Shown: positions 17,788 through 26,515, counted from the first letter of the stretch. The stretch is 64,000 bases of DNA from Promicromonospora sp. AC04 (GCF_003058225.1 NZ_QBUG01000002.1:682001-746000); one strand, 5' to 3'. Translations and numbers: made by a program. Notes: a model not told the origin generated them from the letters alone.

Positions 17788-19451
17788 CCGTCTGCCTCCT
17801 GCGTCGTGTTTCTGGTCCGGAGCGCGGCGACGGCGGCGCGCTCGATCGCCAGGCCCGCGCTGTAGCGCTCCAGAAAGGCGGAGAAGCCCGCCACGTCGTC
17901 GGCGTCGGGCTCGACGACGTCGAGCGCGGCGTCCGCGAACACCTCGGCGCCCAGGTAGGCGCCCAGGTCCTGCTCGGGGGCGGCCGCGCCGTGCGCGGAA
18001 GCCCGGTAGGCGGCGAGCACCGCAATGCCCCAGGCACCGCCCTCGCCCGCCGTCCGGCCCACGGCCACCGGCGCGCCGAGCGCGGCGGCCAGCAGGCGCT
18101 GGGCCACGCCCTCGGTCTTGAACAGACCGCCGTGCGCGAACATCGCGTCCAGCTCGACCCGCTCCTCGGCCAGCACGCGCATGCCGAGGCTCAGGGTGCC
18201 GAACGCGCTGTAGACCTGGGTGCGCGCGAAGTTGGCCAGCGTGAGCCGGCTGTCCGGGGTGCGGGTGAACAGCGGGCGCCCGGCCTCCAGGCCGGTGATG
18301 GGCTCGCCGGACAGGTAGTTGTAGGCGAGCAGGCCGCCGCCGTCGGCGTCGCCGTCCAGGGCGGACCGCAGGAACGCCTCGAAGACCGCGCCCGGCTCGG
18401 CCGGCTGCCCCAGGGCCGCCGCGAACTGGCCGAACACCTCGGCCCAGGCGCCCAGCTCGCTGGCCCCGTTGTTGCAGTGCACCATCGCCACGAGATCACC
18501 GGCCGGGGTGGTGACGAGGTCCAGCTCCTCGTGCACCCGCTCCAGCGGCTGCTCCAGGACGACCATCGCGAAGATGCTGGTCCCGGCGCTGACGTTGCCG
18601 GTGCGCGGCGCGACGGAGTTGGTCGCGACCATGCCGGTACCGGCGTCGCCCTCGGGCGGGCACAGCGGGATGCCGGGCCGGAGCGTGCCGGTCGGGTCCA
18701 GCAGGGCGGCGCCCTCCTCGGTGAGCGCGCCCGCGTCCGCGCCGGCCGGCAGGACGCGCGGCAGCAGGTCCGCGATGCCCTGGCCGGGGCCCCGGTCGCC
18801 CACGAGCTCGTCGAACTGGGCCAGCATCCGCCGGTCGTAGTCCTTCGTCGCCGCGTCGATCGGGAACATGCCGGAGGCGTCGCCGACGCCGAGCACCTGC
18901 TGCCCGGTCAGCCGCCAGTGCACGTACCCGGCCAGCGTGGTGAAGTGCCGCACCCGTGCCACGTGCGGCTCGTCGTCGAGGATCGCCTGGTGGAGGTGGG
19001 CGACCGACCAGCGCAGCGGGATGTTGTGCCCGAACAGGCCGGTCAGCTCGGCGGAGGCCCGCTCGGTGGTGGTGTTGCGCCAGGTGCGGAACGGCACGAG
19101 CAGCTCGTCCGCCCCGTCGAACGCCAGGTAGCCGTGCATCATCGCCGAGACGCCGATCGCGCCGACGGTGGCGGGCCGCACGCCGTACTGCGCCTCGACG
19201 TCGGCCAGCAGAGCGGCCACCGAGTCCTGCAGGCCGGACCAGACGGCGTCCAGCGAGTAGGTCCAGATGCCGTCGACGAGCTGGTTCTCCCAGTCGTGGC
19301 TGCCGCTCGCCAGCGGCGCGTTGTCCGGGCCGACGAGGCACGCCTTGATCCGGGTGGAGCCGAGCTCGATACCGAGAGCGGTCCGACCCTGCTCGATCGC
19401 CTCCCGGAGACCGGCGAGCCGCCCCACTCCTTCGTCCTGCCGCTCCACCAT
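17784..19451 (-). CDS. araB: L-ribulokinase-like FGGY carbohydrate kinase
   Basis: Phosphorylates L-ribulose with ATP. 555 aa. The N-terminal FGGY motif is [17 protein letters not shown]. Later come DASGMFPID, the ATP-binding segment [15 protein letters not shown], and [22 protein letters not shown] followed by [14 protein letters not shown]. This resembles the actinobacterial AraB branch rather than E. coli AraB, with function fixed by its place ahead of araD and araA. ATG 19451 is chosen over upstream in-frame starts because GGACGGAGCGG precedes it and because the operator at 19543-19557 would otherwise lie in the coding region. Confidence 0.92.
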   Translation of the reverse strand: MVERQDEGVGRLAGLREAIEQGRTALGIELGSTRIKACLVGPDNAPLASGSHDWENQLVDGIWTYSLDAVWSGLQDSVAALLADVEAQYGVRPATVGAIGVSAMMHGYLAFDGADELLVPFRTWRNTTTERASAELTGLFGHNIPLRWSVAHLHQAILDDEPHVARVRHFTTLAGYVHWRLTGQQVLGVGDASGMFPIDAATKDYDRRMLAQFDELVGDRGPGQGIADLLPRVLPAGADAGALTEEGAALLDPTGTLRPGIPLCPPEGDAGTGMVATNSVAPRTGNVSAGTSIFAMVVLEQPLERVHEELDLVTTPAGDLVAMVHCNNGASELGAWAEVFGQFAAALGQPAEPGAVFEAFLRSALDGDADGGGLLAYNYLSGEPITGLEAGRPLFTRTPDSRLTLANFARTQVYSAFGTLSLGMRVLAEERVELDAMFAHGGLFKTEGVAQRLLAAALGAPVAVGRTAGEGGAWGIAVLAAYRASAHGAAAPEQDLGAYLGAEVFADAALDVVEPDADDVAGFSAFLERYSAGLAIERAAVAALRTRNTTQEADG

Positions 19452-19542
19452 CGTGGACCGCTCCGTCCTGCCCGCACCGTCGCGAGGCGTAGCTCGTGTA
19501 ACCGTCGTCCGACCGTCGGCCGTCGACTTGCCGTCAACGGCG

Positions 19543-19557
19543 ATGTTAGCGCTCACA
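19543..19557. promoter_or_regulatory. Putative arabinose-regulon operator upstream of araBDA
   Basis: ATGTTAGCGCTCACA, identical over 15 bases to the site before ytfQ. It lies about 90 bases before the araB start. The regulator is a LacI-family protein, but none of the three LacI genes in the window is adjacent to either copy. Confidence 0.65.
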
Positions 19558-19625
19558 CGATACGTTACGACAACTTGCGTGCTCAACGAGCCGGCGCCTG
19601 CCATCCGCCGTCTACCGATGCCTGC

Positions 19626-19669
19626 GCCGAGGTAGAACTGTGGCGAAGTAGCCACAGTTCTACCTCGGC
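19626..19669. terminator. 19-bp perfect hairpin after the galactanase-like gene
   Basis: Arms 19626-19644 and 19651-19669 are exact complements with loop GAAGTA. It follows the stop of the GH43 gene at 19715 on the reverse strand. The arm contains GTTCTACCTCGG, a member of the CTAYCTCG repeat family found at 5903 and 47431. Confidence 0.75.
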
Positions 19670-19714
19670 GGGAGCCAGTGGATGCCGGATGCGGTCAGGG
19701 CTGGGTGCCGCCGC

Positions 19715-21118
19715 TCAGCCCCGGGTCCACTGCTGGTTGGTGCCACCGTTGCAGGCGTAGGTGATCAGGGCGGCACCGTTCGCCGTCGAACCGCCGTTGA
19801 CGTCCAAGCACTCGCCGGTCGCCCGCGACCGGATGGTCACATAGCTGCCGGACGCCACGACCACGGACCACTGCTGGTTCGTGCCCGTCCCGCAGCTCTC
19901 CTGGGTCACGGTCGTCGAGTTCTCCTGCACGCAGAGCGAGCTGTGCCGGGCCATGAGGTTGTAGTAGCCGCTGCCCGCATTCCGGAACCAGAACCGCTGG
20001 TTCCCGCCGCCGTTGCAGTCGTACTGCTTGAGCTGTGCCCCCGCGGCGTAGGACTGGCTGGTCACGTCGGCGCACTTGCCGGAGTGCCGCGCGGTGAGGG
20101 TCTCGAACGGCCCGCCCTGCCCGGTGATCGTGCCGGCCGCCGCGTCGATCACGAGCTCCGGGTAGTAGCTGAACGACATCGACGTCGAGGTGGGGAACGT
20201 GATCGGCGCCCACACGTACCTCGAGCCGTTCACGTTGGTCCCGATGGAGTTGCCCCAGCGGTCGCCCAGGTACAGGTAGGACGTGCCCGAGGTGCCCTGC
20301 ACGGGCAGCACGAACGTCGTCTGCGAGCCGTACGCAGTGGCGTCGCCGGCGTTCTGCATTGCCGACCAGCCGGACGCCAGGTTGCTGGTGGTCGCGTACT
20401 TCTGCTGGTTCGGGCTCCAGCCCGTGGCGCCGGAGGTCAGCATGAAGTACGTGCTGCCCCGCTTGAACAGCGCGGGCGCCTCGCGGTGGCCGCCGGGCCA
20501 CGGGTTGGCGACGAGCGACTGGATGCCCGTGTAGTCGGCGGTGAGCCGGTAGATGTGCAGGTCGTAGTTCTCGTTCGCGGCCGAGTACATGTAGCCCGCG
20601 CCGTCGGTGTCGACGAAGACGCCGATGTCGCGGGACATGTGCCCGAGCGGCCGGAAGCTCCCGCGATAGTCGTAGTCGCCGTCCACCGTGCTGCTCACGG
20701 CTACCGCGGCGCGCGCCTCGCTGTAGTCGGTGCTGTTCTCCTTGTGCATCCACATGACGAACTGCCCGGTGGACGCGTTGTACATCACCTTGGGCCGCTC
20801 GATGTTGGCCGTCGCCAGCTCGGGGTCGCTCGCCTCGGTGAGCACGTGGTTGCGGAACTCCCAGTGCACCAGGTCGGTGGACCGGTAGGCCGACACGTAC
20901 CGGAACGTGTTGTCCGCGTTCCGGTTCTCGCCGAACCAGTAGTAGTACGAACCCACCTTGACCACCCCGCCGCCGTGCGCGTGCAGCGGGTTGCCCGACG
21001 TGTCGGTGAACTGGGTTGCGTTCACCACCGTCTCGGGAGATGCCTGGGCGGAGACCGCGCCGGCGGCTGTCGCCAGGACGCAGGCAAGGACAGCGAGGGC
21101 AGCATGAAGACGCCTCAC
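19715..21118 (-). CDS. Secreted GH43 (subfamily-24-like) exo-beta-1,3-galactanase with ricin-type CBM13
   Basis: Secreted enzyme, 467 aa, predicted to trim beta-1,3-galactan backbones of arabinogalactan. Signal peptide MRRLHAALAVLACVLATAAG. The GH43 propeller starts with LHAHGGGVVKVGSYYYWFGE, matching exo-galactanases that bypass side chains, and includes WAPITFPTSTSMSFSYYPEL. Residues ~320-467 are a ricin/CBM13 trefoil with repeated QxW-like motifs (GGGNQRFWF, GTNQQWSV, GTNQQWTRG). GTG 21118 is preferred because AAGGAG lies 9 bases before it and it starts exactly at the signal peptide; an ATG at 21136 lacks an RBS. Substrate assignment is family inference. Confidence 0.82.
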   Translation of the reverse strand: MRRLHAALAVLACVLATAAGAVSAQASPETVVNATQFTDTSGNPLHAHGGGVVKVGSYYYWFGENRNADNTFRYVSAYRSTDLVHWEFRNHVLTEASDPELATANIERPKVMYNASTGQFVMWMHKENSTDYSEARAAVAVSSTVDGDYDYRGSFRPLGHMSRDIGVFVDTDGAGYMYSAANENYDLHIYRLTADYTGIQSLVANPWPGGHREAPALFKRGSTYFMLTSGATGWSPNQQKYATTSNLASGWSAMQNAGDATAYGSQTTFVLPVQGTSGTSYLYLGDRWGNSIGTNVNGSRYVWAPITFPTSTSMSFSYYPELVIDAAAGTITGQGGPFETLTARHSGKCADVTSQSYAAGAQLKQYDCNGGGNQRFWFRNAGSGYYNLMARHSSLCVQENSTTVTQESCGTGTNQQWSVVVASGSYVTIRSRATGECLDVNGGSTANGAALITYACNGGTNQQWTRG

Positions 21119-21138
21119 GGGACCACACTCCTTCATCG

Positions 21139-21270
21139 CAGTGCAGGACTCAGTGCAGGACTTGGTGCAGGTACGGGTGATGCGGGGCGGTGCAGGTGAT
21201 GCGGGGCGGTGCAGGTGATGCGGGGCAGTGCAGGTGATGCGGGGCAGTGCAGGTGATGCAGGGCGAGCGG
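21139..21270. repeat. Tandem repeats upstream of galactanase gene (five 19-bp units plus two 12-bp units)
   Basis: Units of 19 bp beginning GGTGATGCGGGGC start at 21176, 21195, 21214, 21233 and 21252. The first four are nearly identical (one A/G change) and the last is degenerate. CAGTGCAGGACT occurs twice at 21140-21163. No spacers separate the units. The run fills the promoter region of the galactanase gene. Confidence 0.85.
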
Positions 21271-21297
21271 GGACCCCGTGGCTCGGGATCCCCGCTC
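21265..21297. terminator. Hairpin after second CUT1 binding-protein gene
   Basis: Arms 21265-21277 and 21285-21297 (GAGCGGGGA ... TCCCCGCTC plus three more pairs, one mismatch). It starts 22 bases past the binding-protein stop on the reverse strand. Confidence 0.65.
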
Positions 21298-21318
21298 GGT
21301 AAGGGTTGGCGAGCGGCG

Positions 21319-22668
21319 TCAGCCGTTCACGTTGAACCCCTGTTCCGTGCCGTAGGAGACGTTCTCGTCCTGCCAGGCGGCGAGGCCGTCCAGCAGGGAC
21401 GACTTGTCGAGGTACGCCTGGCCCACCGTGTCCGCGTAGATGCTGTTCGCGTACGACTGCCACGGCAGGTACTGCCAGCCCTCGTTGACGTCGCTGGCGC
21501 CCGCTGCGAGCACCTCGTTGATCTTCTGCCCGCCGAAGTACTCGGACTCGTAGCCCAGGAAGTCCGCCGACTCCAGGTCCTTGACGGTGGCCGGGAAGCC
21601 GCCGGTGTCCATGAACGCCTTGATGGACTCGTCGCTCGAGTTGAGCCACTTCAGGAACCCGGCCGCGAGCAGCTTGTTCTCCGACGCCTCCGGGATGGAC
21701 TCCGTGCTGCCGCCGTTCTCCGCGTTCGTCGGCGTGCCGTCGTACGTCGGCATCGGGGCGACGCGCCACTTGCCCTTGCCGTCGGGCACGCCGTCCTCGA
21801 GGACGCCCGGCATCCACGCGCCGAGCGCGACGGACGCGATGGTGCCGTCACCGAGGGCCTGGTACCACTCGTCGCTCCAGCCCGGGAGCTGGCAGAGCAG
21901 CTCGTCGTCGATGAGGGGCTGGTACATCTCGGCCCACTTCGTCGCGCCCTCGTCGGCCAGGTCGATGGTGACCGCGTCGCCGTCGGTCTGGAACGGGGTG
22001 CCACCGGCCTGCCAGATCATGCTGGTGGTGAAGCCGGGGTCGCCCGAGTCGTTGGCGAGGCACGTGTCAGGGTCGTTCTTCTTGATCGTGCGCGCGGCCT
22101 CGACGTACTCGTCCCAGGTCGTCGGCACCTCGACGCCCGCGGCGTCGAACGCCTCCTGGTTGTAGAAGAACGCCATCGGGCCCGAGTCCTGGGGCAGGCC
22201 CCAGATGCCACCGTTCTGCGAGACCGCACCCCAGGTGGACGGCGTGTAGAGGCTCTCCAGCTCGTCGAACCCGTACTCGGTGAGGTCGGCCAGCTGGCCC
22301 GGGAGCTGGAACTGCGGAACGGACTGGTACTCGATCTGCACGACGTCGGGCACGCCGGTGCCGGCGGCGAGCGTGTTCTGCAGCTTGGTGTTGGCGTCGC
22401 CGGCGCCCGTGGTGTCCACGAGCGTGACGTCGACGTTCGGGTACGCCTTCTCGAACGCGTCGACCTGGGTCTGGGCCTGCGGGGTCCACGTCCAGTAGGT
22501 GATGCTGCCGCCCTCCTGGAGCGCGGCCTCGATCTCGTCGGCGCTCGCGCCCTCGGCTCCGCCACCACCGCCGTCGTCGTCCCCGCCGCCAGAGCAGGCG
22601 GTGAGAGAGACGGCCAGCAGCGTGGCCACGGCCCCGACAGCGACTCGTCGGTTACGGGTGATGGTCAT
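21319..22668 (-). CDS. Sugar-binding lipoprotein of second CUT1 ABC importer
   Basis: Binding lipoprotein, 449 aa. Basic N-terminus, hydrophobic core and lipobox SLTAC with Cys25, then an Asp/Gly-rich linker. Family 1 features: ITYWTWTPQAQTQVDAFEK, PDVVQIEYQSVPQF, VPTTWDEYVEAA, and a C-terminal EYFGGQKINEVLAAGAS. It is related to the other binding protein at 1625-2977, which has the same FGGQKIN motif. ATG 22668 has GGAAAG upstream. It lies third in a permease-permease-binding protein operon, an uncommon order. The substrate is probably a galactan or arabinogalactan oligosaccharide because of the adjacent galactanase gene, which is inference. Confidence 0.92.
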   Translation of the reverse strand: MTITRNRRVAVGAVATLLAVSLTACSGGGDDDGGGGGAEGASADEIEAALQEGGSITYWTWTPQAQTQVDAFEKAYPNVDVTLVDTTGAGDANTKLQNTLAAGTGVPDVVQIEYQSVPQFQLPGQLADLTEYGFDELESLYTPSTWGAVSQNGGIWGLPQDSGPMAFFYNQEAFDAAGVEVPTTWDEYVEAARTIKKNDPDTCLANDSGDPGFTTSMIWQAGGTPFQTDGDAVTIDLADEGATKWAEMYQPLIDDELLCQLPGWSDEWYQALGDGTIASVALGAWMPGVLEDGVPDGKGKWRVAPMPTYDGTPTNAENGGSTESIPEASENKLLAAGFLKWLNSSDESIKAFMDTGGFPATVKDLESADFLGYESEYFGGQKINEVLAAGASDVNEGWQYLPWQSYANSIYADTVGQAYLDKSSLLDGLAAWQDENVSYGTEQGFNVNG

Positions 22669-22717
22669 GATCTTTCCTTCTTCCACGTCGTCGTAGTTCA
22701 GGTCTTGCAGCACTTCG

Positions 22718-23581
22718 TTATGCCTTCACGCCACCGGCGCTCAGGCCGGACTGCCAATACCGCTGAAGCAGCAGGAATGCGATGACGATCGGCACGACCG
22801 TCAGGAACGAACCCGTGATAACCAAGTTGAACACTGGCTGGGCCCCGATGCCGGACGCGTCCGCCAGCCACTGGTACAGGCCCAGCGTCAGGGGGTAGAG
22901 GTTCGGGTCGTTGAGCATGATCAGGGGGAGGAAGTAGTTGTTCCACGTGGCGACGATCGCGAAGAGCGCCACGGTCACGATGCCCGGCGCCAGCAGGCGG
23001 AGCGAGATCGTGAAGAACGTGCGCCACTCGCCCGCGCCGTCGACCCGCGCCGCCTCCAAGATCTCGCTGGGCACCGCCTCCGCCGCGAACACCCACATGA
23101 GGTAGAGCCCGAACGGCGACACCAGCGACGGCAGGATGATCGCCCACATGGTGTTGGTCAGGCCCACCTGGCTGAACAGCAGGAAGGTGGGAACGGCCAG
23201 CGCGGTGCCGGGCACCGCGATCGCCCCGAGGATCGTCGCGAACACCGCGTTGCGGCCGCGGAACCGGTACTTGGCCAGCCCGTACCCGGCGGCGGTCGCG
23301 AGCAGCGTTGCACCGCCGGCGCCCACCACCACATAGACCAGCGTGTTGGCGAACCAGCGCACGAAGATGCCGTCGTCGTGGGTGACGACCTGCTGGAGGT
23401 TGTCGAACAGCGCGAACGGACCGGAGAACCAGAGGCCGAACGAGCTGAGCAGCTCGGGCTGCGTCTTGGTGATGCTGAACAGCATCCAGGCCAGCGGCAG
23501 GACCGAGTAGACGATCAGGGCGCCCAGCAGGACGGTGAGCGTGACCGACTTGCGCGGCCGGAGGTAGGAGTAGCCGGCCAT
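22718..23581 (-). CDS. CUT1 sugar ABC transporter permease, MalG-type
   Basis: Inner-membrane permease, 287 aa, with about six hydrophobic segments. AAGYGLAKYRFRGRNAVFA and the ATPase-contact loop PSEILEAARVDGAGEWRTF are diagnostic, as is the C-terminal RYWQSGLSAGGVKA. The start overlaps the MalF-type stop by one base (TGATG). It closely resembles the partial MalG permease at 1-693, suggesting the two importers are paralogous. A 49-base gap separates it from the binding-protein gene. Confidence 0.93.
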   Translation of the reverse strand: MAGYSYLRPRKSVTLTVLLGALIVYSVLPLAWMLFSITKTQPELLSSFGLWFSGPFALFDNLQQVVTHDDGIFVRWFANTLVYVVVGAGGATLLATAAGYGLAKYRFRGRNAVFATILGAIAVPGTALAVPTFLLFSQVGLTNTMWAIILPSLVSPFGLYLMWVFAAEAVPSEILEAARVDGAGEWRTFFTISLRLLAPGIVTVALFAIVATWNNYFLPLIMLNDPNLYPLTLGLYQWLADASGIGAQPVFNLVITGSFLTVVPIVIAFLLLQRYWQSGLSAGGVKA

Positions 23582-24468
23582 CACACATCCCTCCGGGTCC
23601 CACGAAGCTGCACCACGTACGCGATGACGGCGGTCACGAGACCCATCACGATCGCGACCGTGGCGGCGTAGCTCACCTGGTTGCCGGTGAAGCTCAGGTT
23701 GTAGGCGTAGATGTTCGGCGTGTAGTACGTCGAGATCAGGGCCGGCTGGATCTGCTTGAGGATGTTCGGCTCGTTGAAGAGCTGGAAGCTGCCCAGGATC
23801 GAGAAGATCGTCGCGATCAGCAGGGCCCCTCGGACGGCGGGCAGCTTGATGGACCGGACGATGCGGAACTGGTTGGCGCCGTCGATGGACGCAGCCTCGT
23901 AGATCTCGACCGGCACCGTCTTGAGCGCCGAGTACAGGATCAGCATGTTGTAGCCCACGAACTCCCAGGTCACGATATTGCCGATCGCCGTGAGGATCCA
24001 CTGCTTCGTGTACGGATCGACGAGCGGGAAGCCCACCAGGTCGTTGAGGCTCCCGGTGAGGCCCAGGCGGTCGTCGTACATGAAGCCCCACATGAGCACC
24101 GCCACGACGCCGGGGACGGCGTACGGCAGGAACAGCGCCACACGGAAGAAGCTCTTGCCGTGCAGCCGACCGCTGTCGATCGCGAGCGCGGCGATCAGCG
24201 ACAGCCCCAGCATGATCGGGACCTGCACCAGAAAGAACAGCCCGACGCGGCCGGCGCCGTCCCACAGCTTGGGGTCGGTGAATGCGGTCACGTAGTTGTC
24301 GAACCCGGCGAACGTGGTCCCACCCATGAGCTGGTTGCGAAACAGGCTCAGATACATGGAATAGACCAGCGGGGTCACGATGAACAGCGCGAACACCACC
24401 AGGAAGGGCGTCACGAAACTCCAGCCCGCCGCGGATACGCGGAGGCTCGGTGGGCGGCGACCAGCCAC
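23581..24468 (-). CDS. CUT1 sugar ABC transporter permease, MalF-type
   Basis: Inner-membrane permease, 295 aa. Basic N-terminus, first helix near residues 18-38, ATPase-contact loop VEIYEAASIDGANQF near 190-205, and YYTPNIYAYNLSF before the last helix. GTG start at 24468 with GGAAAGGGG upstream. First gene of the second CUT1 operon. A palindrome at 24534-24551 with core CAACGTTG lies in its upstream region, just after the LacI gene that probably controls it. Confidence 0.93.
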   Translation of the reverse strand: MAGRRPPSLRVSAAGWSFVTPFLVVFALFIVTPLVYSMYLSLFRNQLMGGTTFAGFDNYVTAFTDPKLWDGAGRVGLFFLVQVPIMLGLSLIAALAIDSGRLHGKSFFRVALFLPYAVPGVVAVLMWGFMYDDRLGLTGSLNDLVGFPLVDPYTKQWILTAIGNIVTWEFVGYNMLILYSALKTVPVEIYEAASIDGANQFRIVRSIKLPAVRGALLIATIFSILGSFQLFNEPNILKQIQPALISTYYTPNIYAYNLSFTGNQVSYAATVAIVMGLVTAVIAYVVQLRGTRRDV

Positions 24469-24533
24469 TGGCGCACCCCTTTCCCCGGACGACGACGTCC
24501 GGACTCACCTGGACGTCAAGGTCCTGGAACATG

Positions 24534-24551
24534 CCGGACAACGTTGCCCGG
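24534..24551. promoter_or_regulatory. Putative LacI operator upstream of second CUT1 operon
   Basis: CCGGACAACGTTGCCCGG, an 18-bp palindrome with one mismatched pair. It shares the CAACGTTG core with the sites at 3051 and 4278 but has GC-rich flanks, so it may be read by the LacI protein encoded immediately upstream rather than by the one at 3110-4198. Confidence 0.6.
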
Positions 24552-24634
24552 CGACAGAATGTGAACGTGAACATCCTCGTTGCGCGGTGACTCTGCCACT
24601 GCATTGCGGACGTGTCAACGCTCCTTGACCGTAC

Positions 24635-24676
24635 TGTGACGGTCGGTGACGCGACTGTGACGGTCAGTGACGCGGC
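24635..24676. repeat. Two 21-bp direct repeats at the 3' end of the LacI gene
   Basis: Copies at 24635-24655 and 24656-24676 begin TGTGACGGTC and continue RGTGACGCGRC. The second copy covers the LacI stop codon. A small inverted repeat GACCGT/ACGGTC overlaps the first copy. Confidence 0.7.
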
Positions 24677-25704
24677 GCCGCCGCACTCCTGCGTACCACG
24701 AGCTCCGGCGCGATCAGCTCGGCGGCCGGTTTGCCGCCGTCGACCGCCGCGAGCAGCAGGGCCACGCTCCGCCTGCCCAGATCGACGAAGGGCTGACGAA
24801 CAGTGGTCAGCGGGGGGATGAAGTGGCCGGAACCGTCGACGTCGTCGAAGCCGACCACTGACACGTCGTCGGGCACCGACACGCCGCACTCCCAGAAGGC
24901 GCGCAGCAGGCCGAGGGCGAGCTGGTCGTTGGCGGCGAAGACCGCCGTCGGGCCGCCGCCGGCCTTGACCCGCTGGGCGAGGTCGAGACCCACCATGTAG
25001 CCTCCGTCGGCGGTCCAGCCCGCGACCACCGGCTCGGCGACGGGAAGGCCGTGCTCGGTGAGCACCGCGCGCCAGGCCTCCTCGCGCTCGACGGCGTCCA
25101 GCCAGTCCGGCGGCCCCGCGACGTGCAGGATCCGCCTGTGCCCCAGCTCGATCAGGTGCTCGACGGCGAGCCGCGCCCCCGCCCGCTGGTCCACGGCGAG
25201 CGGGATGGTCGGCACGTCGGGCTGGAGCTCGCGCGCCGCGATGAGGACCACGGGAACGGGGGCCCGGAACGACTCCACGGCGTCGGCCACGTCGGTGTGC
25301 GGCGCGATGACCACGATGCCCTCGACGGCCTGGTCCAAGAAGTGCTCCAGGGCCTTGTGCATGGTGGCGGCGTCGTACTGCCGCAGCGTCGCGACGCTGA
25401 CGTACCAGCCCTGCTCGCGCGCCGCCTCCTCGACGGCGATCAGCGTGCTCGACGGACCGAACAGCGGCGACCCGGTGGTCACCACGCCGACGGTGGTCGA
25501 CCGGGCCGTGACCAGGGCACGCGCAGCGCTGTTGCGGCGGTAGCCGAGCTCGGCGATCGCCTCCAGCACCTTCTCCCGCGTCGCCGGGCGCACGCTCGGG
25601 TGACCGTTCAGCACGCGCGAGACGGTCTGGTGGGACACGCCGGCGAGAGCGGCGACGTCAGCCATGGCCGGCGGCCGCGCCGTTGCGGGTCGAGAGATGG
25701 TCAC
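24664..25704 (-). CDS. LacI-family transcriptional regulator of second CUT1 importer
   Basis: Repressor of about 346 aa. The helix-turn-helix is near residues 14-40 (MADVAALAGVSHQTVSRVLN), followed by the hinge LGYRRNSAARAL and a ribose-binding-like effector domain with VVGFDDVDGSGHFIPPLTTV. Start uncertain: GTG 25704 has GGGTGGA upstream and lies 8 bases past the proC stop. The ATG at 25665 would begin exactly at the HTH, and longer frames run into proC. It lies directly upstream of the second CUT1 operon, with a matching palindrome between. It probably responds to a galactan-derived sugar. Confidence 0.87.
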   Translation of the reverse strand: MTISRPATARPPAMADVAALAGVSHQTVSRVLNGHPSVRPATREKVLEAIAELGYRRNSAARALVTARSTTVGVVTTGSPLFGPSSTLIAVEEAAREQGWYVSVATLRQYDAATMHKALEHFLDQAVEGIVVIAPHTDVADAVESFRAPVPVVLIAARELQPDVPTIPLAVDQRAGARLAVEHLIELGHRRILHVAGPPDWLDAVEREEAWRAVLTEHGLPVAEPVVAGWTADGGYMVGLDLAQRVKAGGGPTAVFAANDQLALGLLRAFWECGVSVPDDVSVVGFDDVDGSGHFIPPLTTVRQPFVDLGRRSVALLLAAVDGGKPAAELIAPELVVRRSAAAPRH

Positions 25705-25711
25705 GAAGGAA

Positions 25712-26515
25712 TCATCCACCCAGCGCGCGGGCGCGGTCACGCGCGGCGGTCGCGGCGGTAAGGAACGAGGCGCGGACACCGCCGTCGTCCAGCGCCCGCA
25801 GGGCGGCCGCCGTGGTACCGCCGGGCGAGGTGACCTTCTCGCGCAGGATGACTGGATGCTCCCCCGACTCGTCCATGAGGCGGGACGCGCCGAGCAGGGT
25901 CTGGGTCGCGAGGCGGCGCGCGACGTCGCGCGTCAGGCCGAGCAGGACGCCCGCCTCGGCGAGTGCGTCGGCGACGTAGAAGATGTAGGCGGGGCCGGAG
26001 CCGGAGATCGCACTCACCGCATCGAGGTCCTTCTCCGCGGCGCGCACCACCGCGCCCGTGCCGGCGAGCAGGTGCTCGACCGCCTCGAGGTGCGCCTCCG
26101 TGGCGGCCGCGCCTGGCGCGATCGCCGTGATGCCCGCCCCGATCGCGGCGGGTGTGTTGGGCACGGTCCGCACGACGGCGGTGCCGGCGGGCAGCCGCTC
26201 CTCGTAGTACGCGGTGGGGTGGCCGGCCGCGACGGTGACCACCACGGCGGCGGGGTCGACCGCGGGCGCGATCTCGTCGAGCAGCGCGCCGACATCCTTC
26301 GGCTTCACCCCCACGAGGACGAGGCCCGCGCCCTGGACCGCTGCCACGTTGTCGCTGGTCGTGGCCACCTGGTAGGTCTCACGCAGATGCTGGGCCTTGG
26401 CCTCGGTCCGCACGGTGGCCACGACGTCCGACGCCGCCCACCCCGCGGAGAGCGCGCCGGCGAGCACCGCCTCGCCCATGTTTCCGGCCCCGAGCACTGC
26501 AAGTCGCTGGTTCAC
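25712..26515 (-). CDS. proC: Pyrroline-5-carboxylate reductase
   Basis: Last step of proline synthesis: reduces 1-pyrroline-5-carboxylate to L-proline with NAD(P)H in the cytoplasm. 267 aa, normal length. Rossmann motif LAVLGAGNMGEAVLAG at residues 5-20, then VGVKPKDV, VRTVPNTPAAIGAGITAI, and the dimer/substrate signature SAISGSGPAYIFYVADALAEAGVLLGL. GTG start at 26515 with GACAAT six bases before it, so translation may be leaderless. The LacI gene follows after only 8 bases. Confidence 0.96.
   Translation of the reverse strand: MNQRLAVLGAGNMGEAVLAGALSAGWAASDVVATVRTEAKAQHLRETYQVATTSDNVAAVQGAGLVLVGVKPKDVGALLDEIAPAVDPAAVVVTVAAGHPTAYYEERLPAGTAVVRTVPNTPAAIGAGITAIAPGAAATEAHLEAVEHLLAGTGAVVRAAEKDLDAVSAISGSGPAYIFYVADALAEAGVLLGLTRDVARRLATQTLLGASRLMDESGEHPVILREKVTSPGGTTAAALRALDDGGVRASFLTAATAARDRARALGG

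Noticed and set aside
21176-21270. Possible CRISPR array
   Set aside because: The 19-bp units are directly tandem with no spacers and no cas genes nearby.
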